Positions 42,943 through 51,749 are shown, counted from the stretch's first letter. The stretch: 64,000 nt of DNA from Amycolatopsis saalfeldensis (GCF_900110575.1 NZ_FOEF01000016.1:171333-235332); one strand, 5' to 3'. The notes: generated by a model from the letters alone, not told the origin. A program made the numbers and translations.

Positions 42943-43806
42943 ATGCGCGCGGTGTGGAAGGGCACGATCGGATTCGGCGACTACGCCATTCCGGTGAAGG
43001 CGTACAGCGCGGTGGGGGAGCACGCCGTCCCGCTGCACCAGGTGCACGAGCCGGACGGCGGGCGCGTCCGGGTGCGCCGCGTGTGCGAGGTCGACGGCGC
43101 GGACGTGCCGGACGCGGAGATCGTCAAGGGGTACCCGGTGCCGGGCGGCGACGTCGTGGTGCTCACCGAAGACGACCTCGCGCGCCTGCCCTCGCCTTCG
43201 CCGGACACGATCGACGTACACGGCTTCGTGCCGGCCGACGACATCGATCCGGTCTGCTTCGCGAAGAGCTATTACCTGGAGCCCGAGCCCGCGGGGACGA
43301 AGCCGTACGTGCTGCTGGCGACGGCGCTTCTCGAGACGCAGCGGGTGGCCGTCGTGAAGGTCGCCTTGCGGCGTCGCGAGACGCTCGGCGCGTTGCGCGT
43401 TCGCGACCAGACGATCGTGCTGCAAACCCTGCTCTGGCCCGACGAGGTGCGGCGGCTGGACTTCCCGTTCCTCCACGAGGACGTCGATCTCCGGCGCGGC
43501 GAGCTGCGACGCGCCGTGAACCTGATCGAAGAGCTGCGTGCCGACTTCGCCTCGTACACCGACGAGCACCGCGAAGCACTGGAGGCGCTGGTCCGCGCGA
43601 AGGCGGAAGGCGGCGACGTCGAACGACCGACCGGGCGCGAACAGGACGAAGGCGTCACCCGCTTGCTGATGGCGTTGCAGCAGAGGACAGTCGACTCGGA
43701 CCCCGCGCCGGTCGAGACGGCCCGCGCGGCTGCGGCGATGGCCGCACGGGCCAGGGCGGCGGCGCGGAAAGCGGCGTCGAGGCGGGGATTGAGTAGTTCT
43801 ACGTAG
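42943..43806 (+). CDS. ku: Ku protein (non-homologous end joining)
   Basis: The product is 287 aa, a bacterial Ku that binds DNA ends as a ring-shaped homodimer. It starts with MRAVWKGTIGFGDYAIPVKAYSA (family: WxGxIxFGLVxxPVK). The core holds RVCEVDG, VLTEDDLARLPSPSPDTID, and the bridge region KSYYLEPEPAGTKPYVLLATALLET. A basic Ala/Arg tail (about 255-287) is of the kind that extends DNA binding and recruits LigD. No ligD gene is adjacent. Confidence 0.93.
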   Translation: MRAVWKGTIGFGDYAIPVKAYSAVGEHAVPLHQVHEPDGGRVRVRRVCEVDGADVPDAEIVKGYPVPGGDVVVLTEDDLARLPSPSPDTIDVHGFVPADDIDPVCFAKSYYLEPEPAGTKPYVLLATALLETQRVAVVKVALRRRETLGALRVRDQTIVLQTLLWPDEVRRLDFPFLHEDVDLRRGELRRAVNLIEELRADFASYTDEHREALEALVRAKAEGGDVERPTGREQDEGVTRLLMALQQRTVDSDPAPVETARAAAAMAARARAAARKAASRRGLSSST

Positions 43807-44104
43807 CCCTTCTTGGGGGTCTTCACGCTGCCCACGCGCGGCCGTCTCGGGCAGGCTTCTCCCCAACACACGGCGGAAAGCCACTCGCCCGGTACTGGGG
43901 GTCCGGCGAGCGGGGCGAGCAGGTCCCGCCGGTGTGCACGCGGCGGAAGGCTCCCGGGGAGGTGAGTCCTTCCGCCAAGGTTCCGGGGCCGGCCGTTGGG
44001 GAGCGGCCGCGTCCCGGAACCCCTGGGGGCCACGCGGGGTCCTGGGACCGGTCCGGGGAGGGGTCGGTTCCCGGGGCCCCGTTTCTCATTGCCTGCCAAC
44101 GGTT
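43807..44104. other. Gene-free 298-bp gap between ku and marR-type gene
   Basis: No credible reading frame or RNA gene is seen. It contains several GGTTCC/GGAACC and GGGGCC repeats and one dyad, GGCGGAAGG (43942-43950) with CCTTCCGCC (43968-43976), that could help terminate the convergent ku and MarR transcripts. Confidence 0.5.
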
Positions 44105-44557
44105 TCAGGCTTCGGCGACACGCACGAGCAGCTCCGAGGCCAGCCGCAGCAGCTGCTGTTCGGTAGGGCTCAGCGTGCGGTCCATCGCCGACGCCAGCCA
44201 CCGCTCCCGCTGCACCGAGTACTCCCGCAGCACGGCCCGTCCGGCGGCGGTGATGTCCAGCAGCGAGCGTCGCCCGTCCGACGGGTCCGGGGCCCGCGTG
44301 ATCAGCTCGCGCGAAGTCAGCGACGCCAGCACGCGCGTCAGGGACTGCGGGTGGATCCGTTCGGCCTCCGCCAGCTCGCCCGGGGTGTGGGTCCCGCCGC
44401 GGTAAAGCCGCGAAAGCACGGCCAGCACCGTCGGGCCGGGTGCCGGCGCGTCGGCCTCGGTGCGCATCCGCCAGTTGAGCCGGCCGACCCCTTCGCGGAC
44501 CACGCGCGCCAGCGACGCCAGCTCGTCGGCGCGGGCGGGCGCATCGAGTTCGGTCAT
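44105..44557 (-). CDS. MarR family transcriptional regulator
   Basis: The product is 150 aa with the MarR winged helix (LAVLSRLYRGGTHTPGELAEAERIHPQSLTRVLASLTSRELI) and the wing DPSDGRRSLLDITAAGRAVL. Dimerisation helices flank it. It follows the ABC exporter gene by 9 bp on the same strand, so it is probably the operon's own repressor. A palindromic pair upstream of the exporter is the likely site. Confidence 0.9.
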   Translation of the reverse strand: MTELDAPARADELASLARVVREGVGRLNWRMRTEADAPAPGPTVLAVLSRLYRGGTHTPGELAEAERIHPQSLTRVLASLTSRELITRAPDPSDGRRSLLDITAAGRAVLREYSVQRERWLASAMDRTLSPTEQQLLRLASELLVRVAEA

Positions 44558-44566
44558 ATGGTCACA

Positions 44567-46360
44567 TTAGGCGATTTCCCCGCGCACCAGCCGCGCGTAC
44601 CGGCCGTCGAGCGCCAGCAGCTCCGCGTGCGTGCCGCGCTCGGCGATCCGGCCGGCGTCCAGCACCACGATCTGGTCCGCGTGCTCCACAGTGGACAGCC
44701 GGTGCGCGATGGTGAGCGTGGTGCGCCCGGCGGCGAGGCGGTCCAGCTCCGCCTGCACGGAGCGCTCCGTGCGGTTGTCCAGCGCGCTCGTCGCCTCGTC
44801 GAGGATCAGCACGGGCGGGCTGCGCAGCAGGATCCGCGCGATCGCCATCCGCTGCTTCTCCCCGCCGGAGAACCGGTAACCGCGCTGGCCGACGACCGTG
44901 TCGTAACCGTCGGGCAGAGCCGTGAGCGTGTCGTGGATGTGCGCGGCCTTCGCGGCTCTCTCCAGCTCTTCGTCGGTGGCGTCCGGCTTCGCGAAGCGCA
45001 GGTTCTCCCGCACCGTCGCGTGGAACAGATAGGTCTCCTGCGAAACCAGCCCGACGCCCTTGGCCAGCGAAGCCAGCGTGACGTCGCGGACATCGGCGCC
45101 GTCCACGCACACCGAGCCCTCGGTCACCTCGTAAAGCCGCGCCACCAGATACGCCAGCGTGGTCTTGCCCGAGCCGGTGGACCCGACCAGCGCCGTGGTC
45201 GTCCCGGCCGGCACGTCGAGGTTGATGTCGTGCAGCGTCCACGGCCCGGTTTCGTCGTAGCGGAACGACACCCCGCGCATGGCGACGCGGCCGCCGCCCA
45301 CCTCCAGCTCGCGCGCGCCCGGCCGGTCGCCGATCTCCACCGGCAGGTCCAGCACCTCGAAGATCCGCCCGAACAGCGCCTTCGACGTCGCCACGTTCTG
45401 CCCCACCGACTGCATCGCGGTGGCCGGCGCCAGCAGCCGGTTCAGCATGCTGGTGAACGCGACCACGGTGCCGAGCGAGAACGGCGTCGCGCCGCCCGCC
45501 AGCGCGAGCCCGGCGATCCAGTAGACCAGCGCGGGGATGATCGTCAGGCTCATCGTCCGCGACGCCCGCTGCCAGCGCCCGGCCAGCGCGGCGTCACGCT
45601 CCAGGCTCGCGATCTCCTTCGACTCCGCGGCGAAGCGCGCCCGCATGTCCCGCTCGTTGCCCATCGTCTTCGCCAGCAGCACGCCGGTGACCGAGAGGGA
45701 CTCCTCGACCAGCGTGGTCAGCCGGGCCATCCGCCGGGTCCGGCCGCGCGCCAGCGCCCGCCGCTTGGTGCCCAGCCGCAGCGTGAACAGCAGGAACAAC
45801 GGCACGACGACCAGCGAGAGCAGGGCGAGCTGCCAGTCCATCACCACCAGCGCCACGGCGATGGCGACGGTGGCGGTCCCGTTCTGCACCACGGACCCGG
45901 CGGTCGTCGTGATCACGTTGTCGACGCCGCCGATGTCGTTGAACACCCGAGACAGCACTTCGCCGGTCTTCGTCCGGGTGAAGAAGCCGAGCGACATCCG
46001 CTGCAGCCGCCCGTAGACGGCCACGCGCAGCTCGTTCATCACCCGCTGCCCGATCGTGTTGGACAGGCCGGTGGTCGCCACGCCGAGCGCGCCGCTGCCC
46101 AGCGAGGCGGCGATCATCCCGGCCGCCAGCAGGCTGATCAGCAGCGTGTCCCGGTGCGGCAGCGCGTCGTCGAGGATCGCGCGCAGCAGGAACGGCGAGA
46201 CCACGCCGAGCCCCGCCTGGAGCACCAGGAGGGCGAACAGCGCCGCCATCGGCCCGCGGTGCGGCCGGAACAGCGCGGCGATGCGGCCGAACGGCACGTT
46301 CTCGTCGGTGTCGGCGGCCGGTTCGGTGAGCGTCGGACGCCGCACCGTGGAAGAAGTCAT
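44567..46360 (-). CDS. ABC exporter, fused membrane and ATPase domains (type IV, MsbA-like)
   Basis: The product is 597 aa, half-transporter architecture. Six membrane helices (about 35-325) include the coupling segment QRVMNELRVAVYGRLQRMSLGFFTR, and the ATPase domain follows. Walker A is GSTGSGKTTLA, the Q-loop is GLVSQETYLF, the signature is FSGGEKQRMAIARI, Walker B is PVLILDEATSALD, and the switch is IAHRLSTVEHAD. It acts as a homodimer to export a drug or lipid-like compound. Co-transcription with marR suggests inducible efflux. The substrate is unknown. Confidence 0.93.
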   Translation of the reverse strand: MTSSTVRRPTLTEPAADTDENVPFGRIAALFRPHRGPMAALFALLVLQAGLGVVSPFLLRAILDDALPHRDTLLISLLAAGMIAASLGSGALGVATTGLSNTIGQRVMNELRVAVYGRLQRMSLGFFTRTKTGEVLSRVFNDIGGVDNVITTTAGSVVQNGTATVAIAVALVVMDWQLALLSLVVVPLFLLFTLRLGTKRRALARGRTRRMARLTTLVEESLSVTGVLLAKTMGNERDMRARFAAESKEIASLERDAALAGRWQRASRTMSLTIIPALVYWIAGLALAGGATPFSLGTVVAFTSMLNRLLAPATAMQSVGQNVATSKALFGRIFEVLDLPVEIGDRPGARELEVGGGRVAMRGVSFRYDETGPWTLHDINLDVPAGTTTALVGSTGSGKTTLAYLVARLYEVTEGSVCVDGADVRDVTLASLAKGVGLVSQETYLFHATVRENLRFAKPDATDEELERAAKAAHIHDTLTALPDGYDTVVGQRGYRFSGGEKQRMAIARILLRSPPVLILDEATSALDNRTERSVQAELDRLAAGRTTLTIAHRLSTVEHADQIVVLDAGRIAERGTHAELLALDGRYARLVRGEIA

Positions 46361-46429
46361 ACGCAGATGTTTAACGATTTTCGCGAGGGAGTCGAGTAAT
46401 TTTCTTGCCTTGGCTCAGAGTCGGTCCTC

Positions 46430-46470
46430 AGGTTATTACGCATGGGCGTAGTAACCTTCCGGGGAAGGTT
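46430..46470. promoter_or_regulatory. Two overlapping palindromes between the ABC exporter and ffh
   Basis: The first dyad has 12-bp arms (46430-46441 and 46446-46457, 11 of 12 pairs; core GTTATTACGC-ATGG-GCGTAGTAAC). It overlaps a second, perfect 8-bp-arm dyad AACCTTCC-GG-GGAAGGTT (46453-46470). They lie 70-110 bp upstream of the exporter start. The first is a good MarR operator candidate. Confidence 0.55.
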
Positions 46471-46579
46471 CGCGTACCCGCGAGGCCGATCGGCCGGAGC
46501 GGCTACCCTCGGAGGTTGCCGGGGCCCGCCACGCGTGAGCCCGGTACGCAACGACGACCCAGCTGGAGCGTGCACACCC

Positions 46580-48136
46580 GTGTTCGACACCCTCTCCGAT
46601 CGGCTCACCTCTGCCCTGCAGACGCTTTCGCGCAAGGGCAGGCTGTCCGACGCCGACATCGACGCCACCGCGCGCGAGATCCGCATCGCGCTGCTGGAGG
46701 CGGACGTCGCGCTGCCGGTGGTCAAGGAGTTCATCGCCCGGATCAAGGAGCGGGCCAAGGGCGCCGAGGTCTCGCAGGCGCTGAACCCCGCCCAGCAGGT
46801 GATCAAGATCGTCAACGAGGAGCTCGTGGGCATCCTCGGCGGCGAGACCCGCCGGCTGAACCTGGCCAAGAACCCGCCTTCGGTGATCATGCTCGCCGGC
46901 CTCCAGGGCGCGGGCAAGACCACGCTGGCCGGCAAGCTGGCGATGTGGCTGAAGAAGCAGGGCCACGCGCCGATGCTGGTCGCCTGCGACCTCCAGCGCC
47001 CGAACGCCGTCACGCAGCTGCAGGTGGTCGGCGAGCGCGCCGGCGTCACCACGTTCGCCCCGGAGCCGGGCAACGGCGTCGGCGACCCGGTGGACGTGGC
47101 CCGCCGCGCCATCGAAGAGGCCAAGCACGCGCAGCACGACATCGTGGTCGTCGACACCGCCGGACGGCTGGGCGTCGACGAAGAGCTGATGAAGCAGGCC
47201 GCCGACATCCGCGACGCGGTCTCGCCCGACGAGATCCTGTTCGTGGTCGACGCGATGATCGGCCAGGACGCGGTGACCACGGCCGAGGCGTTCCGCGACG
47301 GCGTCGGCTTCACCGGCGTGGTGCTGACCAAGCTCGACGGCGACGCCCGCGGTGGTGCCGCGCTGAGCGTCCGCGAGGTCACCGGCCAGCCGATCCTGTT
47401 CGCGTCCAACGGCGAGAAGCTCGAGGACTTCGACACGTTCCACCCGGACCGGATGGCTTCGCGCATCCTGGGCATGGGCGACGTGATGACCCTGATCGAG
47501 CAGGCCGAGCAGCACTTCGACCAGGAGCAGGCGGAGAAGGCCGCGGAGAAGCTGTCCAGCGGCCAGCTGACCCTGGAGGACTTCCTCGAGCAGATGCTGG
47601 CGGTCCGCAAGATGGGCCCGATCGGCAACCTGCTCGGCATGCTGCCCGGCGCCGGGCAGATGAAGGACCAGCTCGCCCAGGTCGACGACAAGCACCTGGA
47701 CAAGCTGCAGGCCATCATCCGCGGCATGACCCCGGCCGAGCGCGACGACCCGAAGCTGATCAACGGGTCCCGCCGGCTGCGCATCGCGAACGGCTCGGGC
47801 GTCGCCGTCCGCGACGTGAACGACCTGGTCAACCGGTTCTTCGAGGCGCGCAAGATGATGGCGCAGATGGCCGGGCGGTTCGGCTTCGGCGGCGGTGGCG
47901 GCGGCAGCAAGAACCGCAAGGGCAAGAAGGGGAAGAAGGGCAAGGGGCGCGGCCCCACCCAGCCCAAGGTCCGCGGCGGGATGCCCGGCGGCATGCCGAT
48001 GCTGCCCCCGGGCGGGATGCCGATGCCGCCGCAGGGCGGTGGCATGCCGGACCTGTCGCAGCTCGGCGGGATGAACGACGTCCCGGGCTTCGACCCGACG
48101 AAGTTCAAGCTGCCGAAGAACCCCAAGAACAACTGA
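46580..48136 (+). CDS. ffh: Signal recognition particle protein Ffh
   Basis: The product is 518 aa. The GTG at 46580 gives the family start MFDTLSDRLTSALQTL; the open frame extends upstream into the promoter region. N domain, then G domain: GLQGAGKTTLAGKL, DLQRPNAVTQL, DTAGRLGVDEEL, TKLDGDARGGAALSV. The methionine-rich M domain binds 4.5S RNA and signal sequences (LEQMLAVRKMGPIGNLLGMLPG). The tail is unusually Gly/Lys/Met/Pro-rich (from about residue 435, with GGGGGGSKN, KGKKGKKGKG and repeated GGMPM). It pairs with FtsY at 6777. The next gene starts 1 nt after the stop. Confidence 0.97.
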   Translation: MFDTLSDRLTSALQTLSRKGRLSDADIDATAREIRIALLEADVALPVVKEFIARIKERAKGAEVSQALNPAQQVIKIVNEELVGILGGETRRLNLAKNPPSVIMLAGLQGAGKTTLAGKLAMWLKKQGHAPMLVACDLQRPNAVTQLQVVGERAGVTTFAPEPGNGVGDPVDVARRAIEEAKHAQHDIVVVDTAGRLGVDEELMKQAADIRDAVSPDEILFVVDAMIGQDAVTTAEAFRDGVGFTGVVLTKLDGDARGGAALSVREVTGQPILFASNGEKLEDFDTFHPDRMASRILGMGDVMTLIEQAEQHFDQEQAEKAAEKLSSGQLTLEDFLEQMLAVRKMGPIGNLLGMLPGAGQMKDQLAQVDDKHLDKLQAIIRGMTPAERDDPKLINGSRRLRIANGSGVAVRDVNDLVNRFFEARKMMAQMAGRFGFGGGGGGSKNRKGKKGKKGKGRGPTQPKVRGGMPGGMPMLPPGGMPMPPQGGGMPDLSQLGGMNDVPGFDPTKFKLPKNPKNN

Positions 48137-48137
48137 G

Positions 48138-49211
48138 GTGGGCGCGCTGCACCTGCGCGGCACCGTCCTGCCCGACGGCGAGCCGCGTGAGCTGTGGATC
48201 GAGGACGGCCGGATCTCGTTCACGCCGGTGCGCGGCGCCGAGACGCTGGTGGACGAGGGCTTCCTCCTGCCCGGCCTGGTCGACGCGCACTGTCACCCCG
48301 GCCTCGGCCCGCGTGGCCCGGTCGGGGTCGCCGAGGCCGCCGAACAGGCGGTGACCGACCGCGAAGCGGGCACGCTGCTGATCCGCGACTGCGGGCTCCC
48401 GCTGGACGTCCGGCCGTTGCAGGCCCGCGCGGACCTGCCCACGATCATCCGCTGCGGACGGCACCTCGCGCTGCCGAAGCGGTACGTGCCGGGCTTCGCC
48501 ATCGAGCTGGACGACCCGGCGCTGCTGCCCGAGGCCGTCGCCGAGCAGGCGCGTGACGGCGACGGCTGGGTGAAGCTGGTCGGCGACTGGATCGACCGCG
48601 GCGAGGGCGACCTCGCGCCGCTCTGGCCGGACGACGTGCTGGCCGAGGCCATCGGGATCGCGCACGGGCTGGGCGCGCGCGTCACGGCGCACGTCTTCGG
48701 CGAGGCCGCGCTCCCGGGCCTGATCGCCGCCGGGATCGACTGCCTGGAGCACGGCACGGCGCTGAACCCGGACCAGCTCGCGGAGCTGGCGCGGCGCGAA
48801 GTCGCGCTGGTGCCGACCCTGGTCAACATCGAGAACTTCCCCGGCATCGCCGACCAGGCCAAGAAGTACCCGGTCTACGCGGCGCACATGCGGGCCCTGC
48901 ACGCGGGCGTCGGCGAAATGGTGTCCTCGGCCGTCGAGGCGGGCGTGCGCGTGTTCGCCGGGACCGACGCCGGCGGCATGGTGGCCCACGGCCGGATCGC
49001 CGACGAGGTCGAGGCCCTGCACCACGCCGGCATGTCCCGTGAGCAGGCCCTCGCGAGCGCCTCCTGGGCCGCCCGCGAGTGGCTGGGCCACCCCGGCATC
49101 GCCGACGGAGCGCCGGCCGACCTGATCGTCTACCCGGCCGACCCGCGGGCCGACCTGTCCGTCCTGCGCCACCCGGCCCACATCGTCCTCGGCGGCGCGG
49201 TCTTCGCCTGA
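48138..49211 (+). CDS. Amidohydrolase family protein
   Basis: The product is 357 aa, starting at GTG 48138, one base after the ffh stop. The metal-dependent amidohydrolase pattern is clear: LLPGLVDAHCHPGLGP (HxH), Lys in WVKLVGDW, VTAHVFGE, IDCLEHGTAL, and FAGTDAGGMVAHG. The end (GAPADLIVYPADPRADLSVL) is the typical small beta-sandwich. The substrate is unknown; related proteins act on cyclic amides, dipeptides or imidazolone-like rings. It is co-transcribed with ffh, a common actinobacterial arrangement with no known reason. Confidence 0.88.
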   Translation: MGALHLRGTVLPDGEPRELWIEDGRISFTPVRGAETLVDEGFLLPGLVDAHCHPGLGPRGPVGVAEAAEQAVTDREAGTLLIRDCGLPLDVRPLQARADLPTIIRCGRHLALPKRYVPGFAIELDDPALLPEAVAEQARDGDGWVKLVGDWIDRGEGDLAPLWPDDVLAEAIGIAHGLGARVTAHVFGEAALPGLIAAGIDCLEHGTALNPDQLAELARREVALVPTLVNIENFPGIADQAKKYPVYAAHMRALHAGVGEMVSSAVEAGVRVFAGTDAGGMVAHGRIADEVEALHHAGMSREQALASASWAAREWLGHPGIADGAPADLIVYPADPRADLSVLRHPAHIVLGGAVFA

Positions 49212-49242
49212 CCCCGCTGTTTTCCTTGCCAGCTCAAGGCTT

Positions 49243-49258
49243 TAGCGTTGCGGCCGTG
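49243..49258 (+). promoter_or_regulatory. Possible leaderless promoter for the first CPBP gene
   Basis: A -10-like TAGCGT (49243-49248) lies 7 nt before the GTG start at 49256, and no ribosome-binding site is present. That spacing is typical of leaderless mRNAs in actinobacteria, where transcription starts at the initiation codon. Confidence 0.35.
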
Positions 49259-49978
49259 GCTCACGACGACGGTGGCAGACGGGTGCTGGGCGCCCACTGG
49301 GGCTTCGCGGCGTTTTTCGCCGGGGTCGCGGGCTACCACCTCGTCACACTGATCACCACGGTCGCGCTCAACCGCCAGACCGGCGAACTCGACCCGCTGC
49401 AGCTGCCGGCCGGCCCGCTGCTCCTGCTGGCGTTCCTGCCGAACCTGATGCTGGGCCTCGGCCCCGTGCTCGGCTCCCTGCGCTACGGCGAGGGAATCCG
49501 CCGTGACTTCGGCCTGGTGCCCACCTGGCGCGACGTGCGGATCGGCCTCGCCTTCGGCGCGCTCGCGCTGGTGGTCGGCTACGTGCTGAACCTCGCCGAG
49601 ATCGCCGTCTACGGCGCCGACGCGGTGTCCGACAGCCCGCTCACCGACCTCGCCGACAACGCCGACGGCAGCCCGGCGTGGCTCGTCCCGGCCGCGCTGA
49701 TCGTGGTGATCGCCGCGCCGCTGACCGAGGAGCTGCTGGTCCGCGGCACGCTCTGGAAGGCGCTGGCCGCGTACCGCGTCCCGTCGTGGGTGGTGCTCGT
49801 GCTGACCGCGCTGGTGTTCGCGCAGCTGCACGGCGAGGCGACGCGCACGATCGCGCTGTTCGGCCAGGGCCTGGTGCTCGGGCTGGCGCGGCACTATTCC
49901 GGCCGGGTCGGGGCGAGTGTGGTCGCGCACGCGGCCAACAACCTGCCGCCCGCCGTGCTGCTGCTCGTCGGGCATTGA
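49256..49978 (+). CDS. CPBP family intramembrane metalloprotease
   Basis: The product is 240 aa with several membrane helices. It shows the CPBP (Abi/CAAX protease) motifs: APLTEELLVRGTLW (motif 1, EExxxR), VFAQLHGEATRTIALFGQG (motif 2, His), and VVAHAANNLPPAV (motif 3, HxxxN). These form the metal site in the membrane. Such proteases trim prenylated-type or bacteriocin-related substrates, or act as immunity proteins; the substrate here is unknown. The GTG at 49256 was chosen to begin MAHDDGGRR. Confidence 0.88.
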   Translation: MAHDDGGRRVLGAHWGFAAFFAGVAGYHLVTLITTVALNRQTGELDPLQLPAGPLLLLAFLPNLMLGLGPVLGSLRYGEGIRRDFGLVPTWRDVRIGLAFGALALVVGYVLNLAEIAVYGADAVSDSPLTDLADNADGSPAWLVPAALIVVIAAPLTEELLVRGTLWKALAAYRVPSWVVLVLTALVFAQLHGEATRTIALFGQGLVLGLARHYSGRVGASVVAHAANNLPPAVLLLVGH

Positions 49979-50066
49979 TCATCGGCTGTGATCGACTGCG
50001 TACTGTGCGAAGTCTTGCCGGCGGCTAGGCTCGGACGGTGAGCCGAGCGATCACCGGAGGGCCGGC

Positions 50067-50861
50067 GTGACGACTTCCCAGCCACGGGAACCACTTCCGG
50101 GCACTCCGGACGCGGCGGAGGAACTGGCCGGCCTGCCGCGCGAGTTCCCGCCGCACCGCTGGGGGTTCGGCGCCTTCCTGCTCGTCGAGGCCGTGCTGCT
50201 GGCCTCGGCCGCGTTCGTCAGCGTGCTCGTCGGCGACCCCGCGCCCGGTCAGCCGCTGCCCATCCGGACGGTGCTGCTCGGCACGATGCTGCCGACGATG
50301 ATCGCCGCCGGCGTCGCCGTGCTGGCCACCAGCCTGCGGGGCAACGGCCCGGTGATCGACCTGCGCCTGCGCTGGCGCTGGTCGGACGTGAAGGCCGGCC
50401 TCAAGTTCGGCCTGCTCGGGCTGGTGCTCACTTCGCTGAGCGCCTACGTCTGGACCGAGCTGGTCGGCAACGCGGACGCGACGTCCGCGATCAGCGCGCT
50501 GATCGACGACCGGAAGATGTCGGTGTCCGCGGCCGTGGTGATGTTCGTCTACCTGTGGCTGGCCGGCCCGATCTGCGAGGAGATCATCTACCGCGGGCTG
50601 CTCTGGGGCGCGGTCGAACGGCTCCAGTGGCGCAGCGAGCGCTGGGGCCGGATCGCCGCGTTCCTGCTGTCCACGGCGGTGTTCGCGGCCAGCCACCTCG
50701 AGCCGTTGCGCACCACGCTCCTGCTGGTCATCGCCGTGCCGATCGGCCTCGCCAGGTTCGCGACGGGACGGCTGGCCGGCAGCGTCGTGGCGCACGCGGT
50801 GAACAACTTCCTGCCCGCCGTCGCGATCCTGTTCGGCGCGCTCGGGCTGTCCTCGTTCTGA
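50067..50861 (+). CDS. CPBP family intramembrane metalloprotease (second copy)
   Basis: The product is 264 aa. The GTG at 50067 follows a CGGAGG site. A longer hydrophilic N-terminus (about 30 aa) precedes the helices. The motifs are GPICEEIIYRGLLWG, VFAASHLEPLRTT and VVAHAVNNFLPAV. It is clearly paralogous in layout to the gene just upstream, but the two differ in length and in the sequences outside the motifs, so the pair is old rather than a recent duplication. A separate promoter in the 88-bp gap is likely. Confidence 0.88.
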   Translation: MTTSQPREPLPGTPDAAEELAGLPREFPPHRWGFGAFLLVEAVLLASAAFVSVLVGDPAPGQPLPIRTVLLGTMLPTMIAAGVAVLATSLRGNGPVIDLRLRWRWSDVKAGLKFGLLGLVLTSLSAYVWTELVGNADATSAISALIDDRKMSVSAAVVMFVYLWLAGPICEEIIYRGLLWGAVERLQWRSERWGRIAAFLLSTAVFAASHLEPLRTTLLLVIAVPIGLARFATGRLAGSVVAHAVNNFLPAVAILFGALGLSSF

Positions 50862-50914
50862 GCTTTTCCCGGCACTGTTCCCGGCCTGTGTGCAGGCACG
50901 TCACGGCCGTCTGG

Positions 50915-50920
50915 CAGAAT
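50915..50920 (+). promoter_or_regulatory. Possible -10 element of the rpsP operon
   Basis: CAGAAT lies 134 nt before rpsP in the 193-bp gap after the CPBP gene, giving a leader of about 125 nt. No clear -35 is seen. The leader could carry translational control, but no known ribosomal-protein binding fold is obvious. Confidence 0.3.
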
Positions 50921-51054
50921 GTTCGCTTGCCTGCTTCCGTCGGACCCTCTCACCGCACGGGAGCTCCTGACCTTCGGGTGCCCTCGGCCGTGTCCCCACT
51001 CGGCTGACGGGCGCTCACACTCGCACCAGAGAGAACTGAGGAGTACCCACACCC

Positions 51055-51498
51055 GTGGCCGTCAAGATCAAGCTGCAGCGCCTCGGCAAGATCCGTGCGC
51101 CGTACTACCGCATCATCGTCGCCGACGCGCGCACCCGCCGGGACGGCAAGGCCATCGAGACGATCGGCAAGTACCACCCGAAGGAAGAGCCGAGCTTCAT
51201 CGAGGTCGACACCGAGCGGGCGCAGTACTGGCTGGGCGTCGGCGCGCTGCCGACCGAGCCGGTCCAGCGCATCCTCGAGGTCACCGGCGACTGGCAGAAG
51301 TTCAAGGGCCTGCCGGGCGCCGAGGGCACCCTGAAGGTGGCCGAGCCGAAGCCGTCCAAGCAGGACCTGTTCAACGCGGCGCTGGCCGCGGCCGGCGAGG
51401 AGCCCTCCACCGAGGCCACCACGCCGAAGAAGAAGTCCGCCCCGAAGAAGGCCGAGGCCGAGAAGGCGGAAGCCGCTGAGGGCGAGAAGTCCGAGTGA
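51055..51498 (+). CDS. rpsP: 30S ribosomal protein S16
   Basis: The product is 147 aa. The first about 85 residues are standard S16 (MAVKIKLQRLGKIRAPYYRIIVADARTRRDG in family order). The actinobacterial C-terminal extension is Lys/Glu/Ala-rich (KKKSAPKKAEAEKAEAAEGE) and likely disordered. The GTG at 51055 is preceded by GAGGAG. It is first in the rpsP-khpA-rimM-trmD operon and overlaps the next gene by 4 bp. Confidence 0.97.
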   Translation: MAVKIKLQRLGKIRAPYYRIIVADARTRRDGKAIETIGKYHPKEEPSFIEVDTERAQYWLGVGALPTEPVQRILEVTGDWQKFKGLPGAEGTLKVAEPKPSKQDLFNAALAAAGEEPSTEATTPKKKSAPKKAEAEKAEAAEGEKSE

Positions 51499-51734
51499 GT
51501 TTTCTCGCTGACTCCCTCGAGCACCTGGTGCGCGGGATCGTCGACAACCCGGACGAGGTCCGGGTCGAGCTGCTGACCACGCGCCGTGGCCGGACGCTCG
51601 AGGTGCACGTGCACCCCGATGACCTCGGCAAGGTGATCGGCCGGGGCGGTCGTACCGCGACCGCCCTGCGCACCGTCATGGGCGGCATCGGCGGCCGCGG
51701 CGTCCGGGTGGACGTCGTCGACACCGACCGCTGA
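51495..51734 (+). CDS. khpA: KH-domain RNA-binding protein KhpA
   Basis: The product is 79 aa, one type II KH domain with the GxxG loop in LGKVIGRGGRTATALRTVM. It binds RNA with little sequence preference, usually in complex with KhpB (Jag). GTG 51495 overlaps the rpsP stop. It is always found between rpsP and rimM in actinobacteria. Confidence 0.95.
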   Translation: MSFLADSLEHLVRGIVDNPDEVRVELLTTRRGRTLEVHVHPDDLGKVIGRGGRTATALRTVMGGIGGRGVRVDVVDTDR

Positions 51735-51749
51735 CCCGGCCGTATTCGG

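Noticed and set aside
43807..44104. Hidden RNA or small protein gene in the ku-marR gap
   Set aside because: No tRNA-like cloverleaf, no start with ribosome-binding site, and no codon bias were found. The dyad there is more simply a terminator.
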